Below the pieces are notes generated by a model. That model saw nothing but the letters and a program-made list of their open reading frames with translations. It was not told the origin of the DNA and ran no database searches. Positions 1-12,891 of a DNA stretch of 64,000 bases are shown piece by piece. The DNA lies in assembly GCA_029204225.1 (NCBI GenBank), contig CM055107.1, positions 17,334,809 through 17,398,808 on the forward strand. Reading direction: 5' to 3'. The stretch is from Diphasiastrum complanatum. Lineage: Eukaryota > Streptophyta > Lycopodiopsida > Lycopodiales > Lycopodiaceae. The translations under genes and the position numbers were made by a program. Numbering within the stretch: position 1 is the stretch's first letter; each line of letters begins with the position of its first letter.

Positions 1-170
1 CTACCAGATTAAGCAATAAGAGAGTCGAACAGAATGTAGAAAAGCATAGCAATATTGACACAAATCTAAATGTAGAACAAACAGAGCTGTAATTAAATTA
101 AGTATAGCAAAATATATAGGTCAATAATGATGGTGAGCACAAGACAATAGCGGACGAAACCGCGTGCTTC
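1..170 (-). repeat. Fragment of dispersed LTR/leader repeat
   Basis: This stretch matches, with many substitutions, the repeat found twice at about 15.56-16.3 kb. Shared landmarks are a tract reading aaaatataggtcaat, then ggtgagcacaa and acaatagcggac in the same order. At 15.5 kb the same sequence lies just beyond a reverse-oriented initiator-Met primer binding site, so I read this as part of a reverse-strand LTR cut by the window edge. It carries no coding sequence. Confidence 0.6.
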
Positions 171-880
171 ACAAAGCTAAAGCATCTACTTCATCTATCT
201 CTGATATGCTTCTGATGCTATTATGCTTGTTGCTTGTTTCTCACTTAATTCTCACACATGGTTTTGAATACGCAGATGGTATCCAATATATATACATAAT
301 GTTATAGGTGTGCAGATGAAGAAAGTACAAAGTGGATGTGCTGTCTATGGGAGATTGTGGGTGGCTACTGTCATTGTCAAATTTGATTGCACAGTTGCAT
401 GGGATGAGCGTGAGAAGGCCGCGACGTCAACCTTCGTTGAAATGAACGTTGGTGAAGATGTGAAAAATGCGACACTTTGACAAATGGCTTAAAATTTGAT
501 TTACGAGTACTTTCGCTTTTCCATTAAGGCACCTTTGGCATTTGTAAGGCAATGTCGCCTTTTTCGCCTATCACAAATCACATGGAAAAACACACAGTCG
601 TCTTTTTCGCATGTGGAAATTTACTTATATTTATGCAGACGGTCACATTTTTCACCTGTCTTATTTTACATGTAAATATGTAGACTGTGCGACAACATGA
701 GTAAAAATGCATCAGCATAAATGGAGGCAGATTAACGTATGATTTAGGAGAGTAAAGGAGATAAATCCAACACTCTTTCAAGAGTCATCACAATATTGCT
801 GCAGCAAGACACTAGAAGGAACAACCCTCAAGTTCCTCAACTATCGACTCTCATGCCTTATACACCAACAAAGGCTCGAC
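171..880. other. Gene-free stretch, probably retroelement-derived
   Basis: No coding sequence is supported. Bases about 480-640 contain gacactttgac, gtcgcctttttcgcc and similar phrases resembling the hairpin-like minisatellite inside the duplicated LTRs at 34-36 kb, which suggests an old LTR relic. The 67-codon reverse-strand open frame at 578-781 has no recognisable motif. Confidence 0.35.
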
Positions 881-884
881 TAAG

Positions 885-3110
885 TAGAAGAAGAAAGGCC
901 CGAAGCCATCAAAGCAAAGCCAAAAGCTGACACAACATCAAGAGCAGTCAAACTAGCCCACAAGGAAGAAGCTATTCTATAGATACTGCAAACAAACCAA
1001 CCATGAGATTCAAGATTGCCGCATACTACAAGCCAAGAACAACATCAAAGATCAATCGAATTAGGTGGAAAATACAGCTGCACAGCCCAACCAAGAAGTG
1101 GATCATGATGCATTCATGACTAGCCATATGCATCAAGAAGCATCAAATGACAATTTCTAGTTTCTGGATTCCAGAGCCACATAGCAGATGACCAGCCATA
1201 TCGGCTTCTTTGAGTCCTATACACCTTACAGTACCAAAAGATATGTTCACATGGGCAACAATAGCACACAATCTGTCAAAGATAAAGGTACAGTAAGAAT
1301 GAGCTTTTCAAATGATCAATCCAGACTACTTTCTAATGTCCTACATGTACCAAATCTTTCTACAAATCGGCTCTCTGTAAGCAAAATTACAAATCTAGGA
1401 CATAAAAAAAAAATTGAATTTGATCAATGTAAAGTAGTCGATATTAGTACATGCAAGATCCTAGCACCTGGAAAGAGGCATGGATACTTGTACAAATTAA
1501 GTCATTGCTTTTATGCCTCTAGTCAGGCTTTTAATACTTCTATATAGATCAATAAAAGTTTTACTTTGGCATTATAGATTTGGTCATTTGAATCATATTT
1601 CTGTATTACAAATGTCTAAGAAATCTATTTTTTAATCTCGACTACCCGAATAGGAAAGTCGAATTACTTGTCTGTCAAGACTGTTTAGTCGGTAAGCAAA
1701 CTAGGAAACCATTTAGATCAAGCCATCAATATATTGCTAGAGGGTTACTAGATGTTGTACATATAGACATATGTGGCCCAATGTAGAATCAATCATTGAA
1801 GGATGCAAAATATTTCATCACTTTTATTGATGAATTCTCCAGAAGAACAATGGTGTACTTTATCAAGAAAAAATTAAAAGCTTTCAATTGGTTCAAAATC
1901 TTCAAGGAACGTGTAGAGAAAGAAACTGGTAAGAAAATAAAAGCCCTAAGGACCGACAACGGTAGAGAGTACATCTCTACCGAATTCAAGGAGTACTACC
2001 AGAGCCAAGACATTGAAAAACAATTTATCACTCCCTATTCACTTCAGTCCAATGGCTTAGCCGAGAGGACGAATCATACCCTGGTCGAGTTAGCTAAATG
2101 AATGCTGGCACATGCATCTTTGTCGAAGAGCTTCTAGGTTGAAGCCGTCTCCACTATAGCTTACATCCAGAACAGATGTTTGACCACTCTCAGAAAAAAC
2201 ATCCCATGAGGTCTGGACAGGCTCTAAGCCTTCATTGAAAAACCTACGAGTGTTCGGATGCATCGCCTATGCACAGATCCCAAAGGAGACAAGGAAGAAA
2301 TTTGACTTCCAAGGTCTCAAGACTATCTTGATCGGATATACTTACTCTGACAATACTTACAAGCTGTACCCCAATACCTAGCATATTTTATTCAGTAGGG
2401 ATACAGTCTTTATTGAGGATCAGTTCAATGACTTCAAAGGCAAGGGTAAACTTCCATGCGAACCTTCGATGCCTGTCATTGACATGACAATTTGAGCCTC
2501 TGGCTCAAGCGTGCCCATAGTTGATCAATTACACGACAGCGAGTCAAACGAATACATTGTTGTTACTCAGGAACAAGTCCAAGGATTGGATCATCAACCA
2601 ATGCCTCCTCCATGAAGATCGAACCGAATGTGCACACATACCACGAGGTATATTTTTGAGTCTGTCTATCTTTTAATGTAGGAACCGACTATAGTCAAAG
2701 AGGCACTTAGCCAACCAAACTCCAGTCTCTGGAGAGAAGTGATGGACAGAGAGTATTCCTCTTCGATTAAGAACCAGACATGGTCACTAGTCGAACCTCC
2801 TGTTGGTAGCAATCTCATCGATTGCAAATGGGTCTTTAAGATCAAGTAAAATGCCAATGAAGTTATTGATCGAAGAAAGGCCTGACTAGTAGAACGAGGA
2901 TTTGCTCATATCTCCAACATTGACTACAATGAGACTTTCAATCCAGTAGTCAAGCATTCATCGATCTGAGCCCTCCTATCATATGCTGCTATAGTCCACC
3001 TCGAAGTACATCAACTTGATGTACATAAAGCTTATCTCAACGGAGTCATTAAAGAAGACATCTACATGCTACAGCCTGAAGGATACGTTCACAAGGTGTG
3101 AAGTATCATG
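885..3110 (+). pseudogene. Decayed Ty1/copia gag-pol
   Basis: Remains of a copia polyprotein in the standard order. Around 969-1022 the frame reads FYRYCKQTNHEIQDC, a gag zinc knuckle whose first cysteine is lost. At about 1155-1200 DSRAT*QMT replaces the protease DSGAT-HM motif. About 1188-1547 is the protease/pre-integrase region, 1640-1790 pre-integrase ending near DICGPM, and 1796-2101 integrase core with FIDEFSRR, ALRTDNGREY and NGLAERTNHT, so the D and E catalytic residues are visible. About 2640-3110 is the reverse-transcriptase N-terminus (CKWVFKIK, then VHQLDVHKAYLNG). Stops interrupt it at 1062, 1176, near 1786 and 2098, with frameshifts later. The catalytic YVDD part and RNase H are missing, so the copy is dead. 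Confidence 0.85.
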
Positions 3111-3413
3111 TTTGTAAACTCCATAAGGCACTTTATGGCATATAAAAACTTTTCTAATGTGTAGATTATAAAGCCTTTCCTCTTCATCAAATTTATTGAC
3201 AAAATCATTAAGACTGCCAAATAGACTTTCAACCAAACTCAAAGTATCTTTCTTTTTAACAAACTTCAAGTAAATCTTGACCCAATCCATAGTCTCCAAG
3301 AGATCATTCAAGCATAAAACATTATCCTTCAGTCTGGCAGAATAAAGCACTTCCCATAACGTACAAAACACCATCTTAAAACCATCATGTGAACTAAACA
3401 CATGAAAAAACAC
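3069..3413 (-). pseudogene. Reverse-strand fragment related to ORF at 8.4 kb
   Basis: A 114-codon open frame on the reverse strand. Its middle aligns by eye with the protein read at 8,420-8,700 on the + strand: TMDWVKIYLKFVKKKDTLSL against TTDWIRIYMDFITNKKTLSM, and YNLHIRKVFIC against YNLHIRKIFVC. The match is at protein level on the opposite strand, so it is not a local duplication. It abuts the end of the copia remnant at about 3,100 and a lone LTR at about 3,420. I do not recognise the domain. It is probably a fragment of the same retroelement family as the element at 8.3-11.5 kb. Confidence 0.6.
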
Positions 3414-3419
3414 CTTGTT

Positions 3420-4223
3420 AGCTTATGAATCGAATAAAAAATAAAGGTTTGTTACTATTCCAACCAAGGGATAGTTGGATTTACATCTCAAGGATGTAGA
3501 GAGAGAGTTACAAAAATTCACATAGTTCCTCTTGACAAAGGAAGACTGAACCCTTTGAAGCCTTTATTCATATTCCAACAAGATTACATAAAGCTGAAAA
3601 GTAAAATACAATATTGTAAAGCACCATAAAGCATAACGACTTTCAAGATGTCCAGCTAATATCTGCCACCATTCCACAACCACTATTGAGCCAAAAGTGT
3701 TTCGTGATGCAATCTCGAGCTAGGTAGGCTAGTAAATAGGATTGTGACACTTGTATTAATGTAGTTTGATGAGTGATCAAGTCAAAGTGTTGGCTTTGGT
3801 CAAGGGGTCCAGTAGGAATTGAGAAATCTTCAAGAAGGGTCCAATAGAATTGCAAGAAGGATGCATCACTCATCCAATAGCATGCAAGGAGGGATCTCCA
3901 CGAGTTTCATATGTACTTCTCTTTGGCATCATAATCTATGTAGATTTGCTTGTTTTACATTCTCTCTCTACCCAAATTCTAATTAGCTCTATTCTCTCTC
4001 TACCCGAGGAGAGGAGCTTAATTTTACTTAGTTTTTTCAAGGATGACTTTCTTACAAGTGTATGTACTTTGGTTATCAACATATGCATCTATCTTTGCCT
4101 CTATGCCTTAGTTTTTTTATCTAGATCTTGGAATTCAATCTAGCATCCATCAACAAGTGCATAAGCTTGCTTAGGAGATCAATCACACACATTAGGGCAT
4201 TCCCACACGTGTGAAATTTCACA
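3420..4223 (+). repeat. Lone (solo) LTR, copia family
   Basis: This region is homologous to the LTRs at 47.67 and 52.69 kb. Shared phrases are ccactattgagccaaaa, ggtccaatagaatt, the ctctctctacccgaggagag tract, the gatcttg-aattcaatctag block and the end ccacacgtgtgaaattt. The right end is set by the terminal CACA at 4223; the left end is approximate. No primer site follows and no polypurine tract precedes it, so it looks like a solo or truncated LTR. Confidence 0.7.
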
Positions 4224-4299
4224 TCATAGCTGAGTGTCAGTTGTTATTCATGTCCAAAATAAGTTATACCACTTAACAACATAAATAGCATTTATTAAT

Positions 4300-4500
4300 C
4301 ATAGTCTTGTCTTCCCAAACAGCATAAAGTTTTTTAGCGATAGGCCAAGCCCTAATATTACTGTATCAGGGCTTGTGCCATGCTGTGGTTAGTTTGTGGG
4401 CAGTTGTCCACAAACTGTTTATTTTTTGCCTAAATACAATATTACTGTGTTAGGGCTTGTGCCATGTTGTGGTCAGTTTGTGGGCAGTTGGTCCATATCA
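4300..4500. repeat. Local imperfect duplication
   Basis: A phrase of about 60 bases (attactgt-t-agggcttgtgccatg-tgtggt-agtttgtgggcagttg) occurs at about 4,355-4,413 and again at about 4,440-4,492. The first copy is extended by a short inverted tail (gttgtccacaaactg), so it could fold as a hairpin. No gene is associated. Confidence 0.7.
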
Positions 4501-4569
4501 TTTCATATTGTATTTAGACAAAAAATGAAAAGTTTTAACCTTATATATATTAACTAGCTAAAAGACCTA

Positions 4570-5060
4570 GTGTGGAAACGTGTGCTGGTGTTAGGGCAAA
4601 TCCATGTCGTTATAACTCATGTATGCCTTGTTAAAAAGACAGGTCACTCTATCCATACTTCTGAGCATATCCATGCTTTCCAATCATATCTCACCAGAAG
4701 CCTAATGTGACACTTACGTGGCTGACGTTAATTATTACCATGGTTGAATGGTGCGAATACGTAGGCATTAGGGCACATTCGTATCATGCTAATTCTTATA
4801 CTCATCTTGCCTATGCAAAAACTGGTTCTATATCGTTATATTTAGTGAGCAAATCCATGCTATCCAGAACGTTAGATTCAACCCATGGTATATAAGACTT
4901 CATTATGGATGGGTTTGGTTTATGGCTTACCAGAGATTTTCAAGATTTTTTACCAGGTATTAGGGATGATCCATGCCATTCTAATCCTTTTGTAAAAAGC
5001 TCGTATCTTACGCATATCCATGTTGTCTAAGAATGTTATGTTTAAAACCCTAGTTTTGAA
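4570..5060 (+). repeat. Three diverged tandem units of ~180-190 bp
   Basis: The phrase ttaggg followed by a catgc/catgtc block, a tcatcttgcc-like block and a second catatccatg/gcaaatccatg block recurs with start points at 4591, 4768 and 4960, giving spacings of 177 and 192 bases. The units are heavily diverged, which suggests an old small tandem array or repeated arms of an unclassified element. The short open frames here are incidental. Confidence 0.55.
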
Positions 5061-5914
5061 TAAAGGTATGGACTATTCATGAGTAGTGAGAAGGAGTTGT
5101 TAGACTGGTTTGTAATAAGATTAGAAGACATATTAGTCAGGTTTAAGTTTGAATGAAGCAAAAGGCTACAACGAAAGTTACATAGGTAAGAAGAATGTAA
5201 GAACCATATCTTGAGTATCTGTCATTTAAAGCATGTAACAAAAATATGTCCATGATATATGTGGTTTGTATATAACCCGGAATTCGCTAAAAGAAGTCAT
5301 ACCTGGATGATCGTAGACGTGGTTTCTTGAGAGGATGCCATGCTATTCCCACGAGCAACTTGTTTTCTTTAGAACACAACCATACATATAGTCTTTATCA
5401 CGTAACATCTAACATCAAATTTTTTCATAAGTACGTTTTTTTCCACCAAAGGACGTTCGAAAAGTGTTCAAGACAAGCTACATAGCATGGTTCATTACCA
5501 GATGACATACCTGTTATAGAGGCTTAGCAATGTATGATTCGAAATCGAACCTAAACAAATGTAGTGGTAGGCCAAAGTAACAAAAGATGCTACAAAATCA
5601 ATACGAGATGTGCATAGCATTTGACGAGACACATTAGTTTAGTGGAAGAGAAACTATAAACCATAATGTGAGAGGTAAGTCGATGTCCACACAATTGTAG
5701 ATTAGATTTCATTGTTCTAAGCAAACTTTCTATGAAAAAATAGAAATGCATGTGATCTTCCTACAGTCCATCATTGGACAGGTGAATTTAATTATCTTCA
5801 TAAAAAAAGTGTTATTGAGCCAATTGTCCTAGCTGTGGACAATAGCTATCATTCCTTAGTTCCAGTTCCATCATTGACTAGCACACCAACAAGCTATATA
5901 CAAACGATGGTCTA
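5061..5914. other. Gene-free stretch, nothing recognised
   Basis: AT-rich sequence without a supported gene, primer site, LTR end or clear repeat. Confidence 0.5.
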
Positions 5915-6120
5915 TTGTTTGCATCGCTTTCTGGAAGACAAGTAACATACTTCAAGCATCAACAAAGGTTTATTTGTGGTCCATCGTTGCCTATAAGGCA
6001 TAGGAAACCATTGTATGAAGTGAAAGAGATGAAGAAGGGTCCATTGCTACCTTCAAGGCATAGAGATCCATTTTTTGAAGTGAAAAAGATGATGAATGGT
6101 CCATCGCTGAGATCAACGAG
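5900..6120 (+). repeat. 60-bp tandem repeat in a short open frame
   Basis: A 107-codon open frame (5,915-6,238) contains a 20-residue period: GPSLPIRHRKPLYEVKEMKK is followed by GPLLPSRHRDPFFEVKKMMN and then GPSLRS. In DNA this is a 60-base unit starting ggtccatcgttgcc near 5,979, gggtccattgctacc near 6,039 and tggtccatcgctgag near 6,099. An earlier ggtctattgtttgc-atcgctttctgg near 5,908 may be a more diverged unit. I recognise no protein family and would not call it a gene. Confidence 0.6.
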
Positions 6121-6630
6121 CCACCATAACGATCATTCTACTCATTGTAAGAAGCTATGTGCTTACATATCACGTATAGTAACAAAGAAGCATAAACCAA
6201 AGTGCTTAAAACCACAAAAAATGATAGCATTGCTATGAAATGGGATAAATCTCTTACCATAAGATTCAAACCAAAGGAAGATAGCTTGGTAGGGCGCATT
6301 CACAAGAGGAGGAAGATGATAAACTCTCTTCACAAAGTGTTGTATGAAAAAGTAGTCAAAATTGTATGATATATAGTGGTGTGCAGTGAGGCTTCCTGGA
6401 AGGTGGCATATTGCCTTGAGAGAGAAGCAAAAAATCATGTCCCATAGTTATGGCTAAGCCTAAGACCTTTGTAGAGCTTATCAAAAAAAGGGGAAAGTTT
6501 TTTTTTGAAATGATATAATGCAGGTTAGGGGTGGGTTTTTGTATGACCTTTAATTTTGAAGTTTCGATGGTTTGTTGTTGTTCAGCCATACCATAGCATA
6601 GCAAGGTGCCTTTAATTGAAGAAGCATCCG

Positions 6631-8330
<1,700 letters not shown>

Positions 8331-8343
8331 CCACAGGATGATT

Positions 8344-9600
8344 CCATGACACTATTGCTTTTGGTTATGGAGAGCCCCTTCCTCCTCCTAACCATTTTGT
8401 TCAGACTATTATATGTTGCATGAAGAAAGATGTTGATGCTCACAAACTTATTACTTCTTATGATAAAGCTACTTGTGATGTTGGCGTTGGTCCTAATGGT
8501 AAGATCTTTTGCCTTGTTGACCTTATGACTACTACAGATTGGATCAGAATTTATATGGATTTCATTACGAATAAGAAAACCCTAAGCATGGTTATAGACC
8601 TCTCTAACTATGTTGAATGTATTGTTGTTGAAGAAAAATTCTACAATTTACATATTCGAAAGATATTTGTCTGTTTGGAAAAAGAAAATGGTGACGTTAC
8701 TGTTGATACCCCTACCCTTACTGAACCTCCTACCTCACCACACCCTTTGATCTTTACCGAAGACCTTGATGAAGATAGTGCATACCAGTTGGAATCCTTC
8801 TCCCAAGAAATTTGTGAAGTTGACAATCAATCTGCCTTTGAGTTTTTCCAATCCAAAAGTTGCTAAGTACCCTTGGTACCGAATCGTATTATTGAGTTTA
8901 AATCTGCCAAGACTGCCTACAAAGCTTTGGAGCCTTCCTTCTGTGAATGTTTTGGCACCCATCTCCATTGTCTTACTCATCTTATGGATGCTAAAGTTCA
9001 AGCTTGCAAGCTCGCCTCTTTGCATAAAAATCCATACACCTATTGCCTTTAATATCATCATTAAGATGAGCAAATTTGAACCTACAAGATGTCCTTCTAA
9101 GCAAACCTGAGCTAGAACTAGAGGCCATTTTGAGACTTGCTTTAATAGGATGGTATATGATGAACAACCTTGTCAAGTTCTTTCCTGGTGCATCTATACA
9201 AAACCAGCTAAACGTCTTCTTTCTTTGGCTTCACAAATCTACTAGGGATGTTGTTAAAGCCCACCTTGTCTTTATGTACATTAGACAACATATGATTGAA
9301 GCCGCAATTGAACTTTCCATTAACCCTACCGCCAAGCTTCTTGCACACCTTGGCGATGCCGAAAATATACGAGAAATAGAACGTCTTCTTAAAAAGCCCA
9401 ACTTCTCTACCTTACAGGATAAATACTTCCAGAATACAAGCAGAAAAATAGGGTCCTTCAATTTAAATAATCCAAGTTTAGCCATATCAGGCAGTGGCAA
9501 CAATAAGAGGAAATACTTTTCTAACAAAGGCAACGAGGGGCAAAGCAGTGGTGGAAAAGGTGATCTTCCTATCAGAAAGCCAATTTTTTATCGTGATTGA
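8344..9600 (+). pseudogene. Upstream ORF region of unusual RT element
   Basis: Two open stretches in different frames. The first runs from about 8,344 to 8,866; its reading continues upstream of the ATG at 8,420 (TIAFGYGEPLPPPNHFVQ). It includes TTDWIRIYMDFITNKKTLSM and YNLHIRKIFVC, which are shared with the reverse-strand fragment at 3,069-3,413. The second (9,076-9,600, 174 codons) is rich in charged and Asn/Ser residues and ends in a Gly/Lys/Ser-rich basic tail (SGGKGDLPIRKP), compatible with a nucleic-acid-binding structural protein, but without a zinc knuckle. They lie directly upstream of the reverse transcriptase in the same orientation, so I infer they are the leading part of the same retroelement. 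The function is unknown and the reading is frameshifted. Confidence 0.55.
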
Positions 9601-9913
9601 TCCATGTGCAGGAAGAAATTGAAGATATTAGAGTATTGGAGGTCAATACAATTGGTAGGCGAAGTCTTATTGTTAGAAGAAATAAAGCAATTTAGATATT
9701 TTTGCATTTACATTATTACAATAGATGCTTTGAGAGTATAAACATTAAGCAACTTTGTTATGCGACTTTACTCCATATTTTTGGTTACATTGAGGGATCT
9801 TTGAGCATATTGTGATTGGCTAGACCTTTTTTCCACATTTGAAGCGTTAATGGTATGAACCCTTTTAGGTTTTTTGTGAGTTCGACATTGATAATATTCC
9901 ACCATGTACTCGC

Positions 9914-11510
9914 TTGAACTCTAAATATTTTAAAGAGTTTATTGATGAAAATTTTGGGCATGTTATTTCTATGAATACTGGAATTCTAGACAGTAAGATT
10001 TTAAGGAACGACCTGAACAAAGGGCTTAATCATATTCCTTTATGTCAATCCAATATTAATGAGGTCGTTTGGGAACTGTACAATGGTTGGTTTAATTGGC
10101 TAATTTTTTACTCTGTTATCAGAATATGGATCATGATAGTATTGTGGAACATGCCCTTATTTGCAAGCTTGCCGTTCTGAACTTTTTAAAGAAAACTAGA
10201 TGGCTTCATGGTAAAAGCACTACTAGAAAAGATTTAAAGAATACTAGTGATGAACGTGACTGGATTACTACCTATCTGTATGTGAATGGCATAGATAAGG
10301 CCCAACATAAGCCTTGTCTCATGTGCATAAACTTTGCTAGAAACTTGGCATTGCAAAGATTATCTAGTTCGGAATTTGCTCCTTTTCCAGAAGATGGTAA
10401 CAATGACATTGATAATGTACTTTTTCTAGTATATTGCAAGAATACCTTTTAGGGAATGACGAATTACCATATCTACTTTGTACCTTTAAAGCACATAAGA
10501 ATACCTTCAGATGGATTACAAATGCACATGATTGCTACTTTTCAAAGGTGGCCGCATTTCTTTCTGGGGCTCTTAGTATTCTGTCTCCGCTCCTCATAGA
10601 GGGGGCAGGCCTTAAGGCAAATTCGTACCGAAGTTACCTAAATGTGGATACCAACCTATTTTGGCAGTGCAATTCATCCACTGGATTCTATCTTAACGTG
10701 CCAAGTAAAATCACTTTTATATGGTCTACCGACATCTCTACATGTTATGAAAACATCCCTCTTAATGGCCCAGATGGGCTTAGGACTATTATAAAGTTGA
10801 TACTGTATGCTTTCAAATTCAGCAAGAATGAATTTCTTGCCTATAAATGGAAACCTGGACATGAGGAATGTAAATGGAAGTGGGTAAACAAACCAACTGA
10901 AAAATGGACTCATATGGACAAATTACTACTTTGCCAATGGAATGATTTACTGATTAACCACTGCATTGTGAGGCTTGGAAACAAAGCCTGGAGACAAGTT
11001 TGTGGTATACCTATGGGCTTTGCCTATTCTCCTACTTGGTGTAACTGGTATTTGTCATTTTATGAATTGCATTTTATGAAAAGACTTGCCAGGCTTGGAA
11101 AAATTGAGTACTTATGGGCGTTCAAAAATACTTTTTGATATATAGATGACATCTGCTTTATTAATAACCCGGTTGCGCTTTTATTTTTGGATTAAAAACA
11201 ACCTCGTACCCTAGACAATGCCAAATGGATTTATCATCTAGAGTACTTGACCGTAAAAAATAAGGAGTCTAATGACAATACGATGAACTTTTTGAATATT
11301 ACTACTACCTTTGATTCTGATTCGAGTGCTTTGCACATGAAAAAGTTTGATAAAAGAAAGGAACTAACTTTTCTCTTTTTCAGTTCATACACTTGGCTTC
11401 AAATACCTATCTTGAACTCTTATAAAGTTACCATCGCACAGATTATCACTGCCATGTATTGTTGTAGTGATCAAACTGCTTTTATTAGTGAGGTTCTGAG
11501 CACTTTCTCA
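9914..11510 (+). pseudogene. Reverse transcriptase of non-copia, non-gypsy type
   Basis: Reverse transcriptase read through at least two frameshifts (9,914-10,180, then 10,096-10,452, then one frame from 10,434 to about 11,510 broken only by TGA at 11,136 and TAA near 11,193). In order: LNKGLNHIPL (~10,020); LPYLLCTFKAHKNTFRWIT, resembling the K-HK-R-I motif (~10,460); TDISTCYENIPL, palm motif A (~10,727); QVCGIPMGFAYSPTWCNWYL, motif B (~10,998); YIDDICFIN, the catalytic Y-x-DD (11,139); then MKKFDKRKEL and a tail SYKVTIAQI. GIPMG, the DKR tail and the order differ from copia, gypsy and L1. They recall Penelope-like and related RTs common in animals and protists; this placement is from memory. 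No GIY-YIG endonuclease is visible, and the 3' end is cut at the gypsy junction near 11.5 kb. Confidence 0.7.
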
Positions 11511-12705
11511 GGTTCCAAAGGTACACTAAGCGACAAATCTTCCAAATGGGATAAATTCTCATCCGATCCAACTGTATCACCATCATGTAAACTTATTTTC
11601 AAGCGACTTACATGAAATGTTGGGTGTGCAGTTGATTTTCCTTGAAAATCGATTTCATACGCCAAAGAACCAATTCTACATACAATCTTGAAAGGTCCAC
11701 AATAACGGGTAGACAACTTATAATGCTTCCCTGTACGTAATGTCTTAGAATCTTTTGGAATCCTAAGATATACCCAGTCATCAACTTTAAAATCTCTTGG
11801 AGACCTCTTAAGATCGGTATAGTGTTTAGCTCTATCCTGAGCACTTCGGATACTATCCTTAGCCACTTGCAACATTTCTTGCATATCATGCAAAAAATCA
11901 ACAACTTTCTGGATCTTAACAGACTTCGTCTCAACATTTACTGGAGATCTAGGTTGAAAACCATACATAAGCATAAAAGGACTGTAACCTATAGCAAAAT
12001 GTTTTTTATTATTATATGCAAACTCAACTAGTGGGAGGTAATCTTCCCAATGAGATTGTCTGTGAGAAACATACGTCCTCAAAATATCTTCCATAGTTTG
12101 ATTAGTCCTTTCTGTCTGGCCATCTGATTCTAGATGATCAGAAGAACTTAAACTCAAAGAAGTTTCCAATTTATGGAATACTGCTGACCAAAAGTGACCT
12201 GCGAACTTAGGAACTCTATCACTAACAATGTCACTTGGCAGACCATACAACTGAAATAATATTTCTCTAGGCTAACTCAGAAGCCTTTATAGTTGACTTA
12301 ACTGGTATGAATGCAGCTAACTTAGTTAACCGATCCACTACAACCCAAATAGAATCATTTTGTCGTTGGGTCTTTGAAAGTCCAACTACAAAATCCATAA
12401 ATATGCTTTTCCATTTCTTATCTGGGATATCTAACAGATGCAACAAACCACAGCCTTATGGTGTTCAGCCTTTGCTAGTTGACAAGGCTTGCATTTAACA
12501 ACATATGACTTGACATATGGCTTGAGCTTTGGCCAATAAAATTCCCTCTTAACCAAGTCCAGAGTCTTGTGTATATCGGGATGTCCTGCATAGGGTAGGT
12601 CTTGAAATTCAAACAAAATCTTCCGTTTGAACTCATCATCACCAGGTACGCAAACTTTTCCATTCTGAAATAGTAAACCATCTCGAATGGTGAACTATTC
12701 CACAA
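11471..12705 (-). pseudogene. Ty3/gypsy integrase remnant
   Basis: Reading leftward from 12,705: an integrase N-terminal HHCC region (YAGHPDIHKTLD, then CKPCQLAK) over a frameshift; the catalytic core start MDFVVGLSKTQRQND with VVVDRLTK (~12,380-12,300, not in a long open frame because of a stop near 12,270); then a 259-codon frame with SDRVPKFAGHFW (second Asp), SDGQTERTNQTMED (Glu), and FAIGYSPFMLMYG. A GPY/F-type tail follows (YCGPFKIVCRIG, HPTFHVSRLK), ending at EPEKVL, where a chromodomain often begins. The element stops there, at the junction with the + strand reverse transcriptase. No gypsy RT or LTR is adjacent, so this is an isolated 3' fragment. Confidence 0.88.
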
Positions 12706-12891
12706 TCTTCTTATCTTTCTTAGTTAGTTGAGTCCCTTGTGTTTTGAAATTCTACAAGGCTAGGGTATGACAGTACCTTAGAATAGAATTGGATTTACAA
12801 TAGGTGATTCTATAAGACTAGTCTGTCGAATCTGAGCAGAAGCTCGTCGGATACATTCTGAAGTTCGTCAGATGTAGTTTACAAGATATAC
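12706..12891. other. Short spacer between gypsy and copia remnants
   Basis: About 185 bases with no coding sequence. It contains a small internal near-repeat (tctgagcagaagctcgtcggat, then tctgaagttcgtcagat). Confidence 0.4.

Noticed and set aside
11247-11615. Separate 122-codon gene
   Set aside because: It is the in-frame continuation of the RT after two stop codons up to about 11,510; beyond that it overlaps the antisense gypsy integrase tail.
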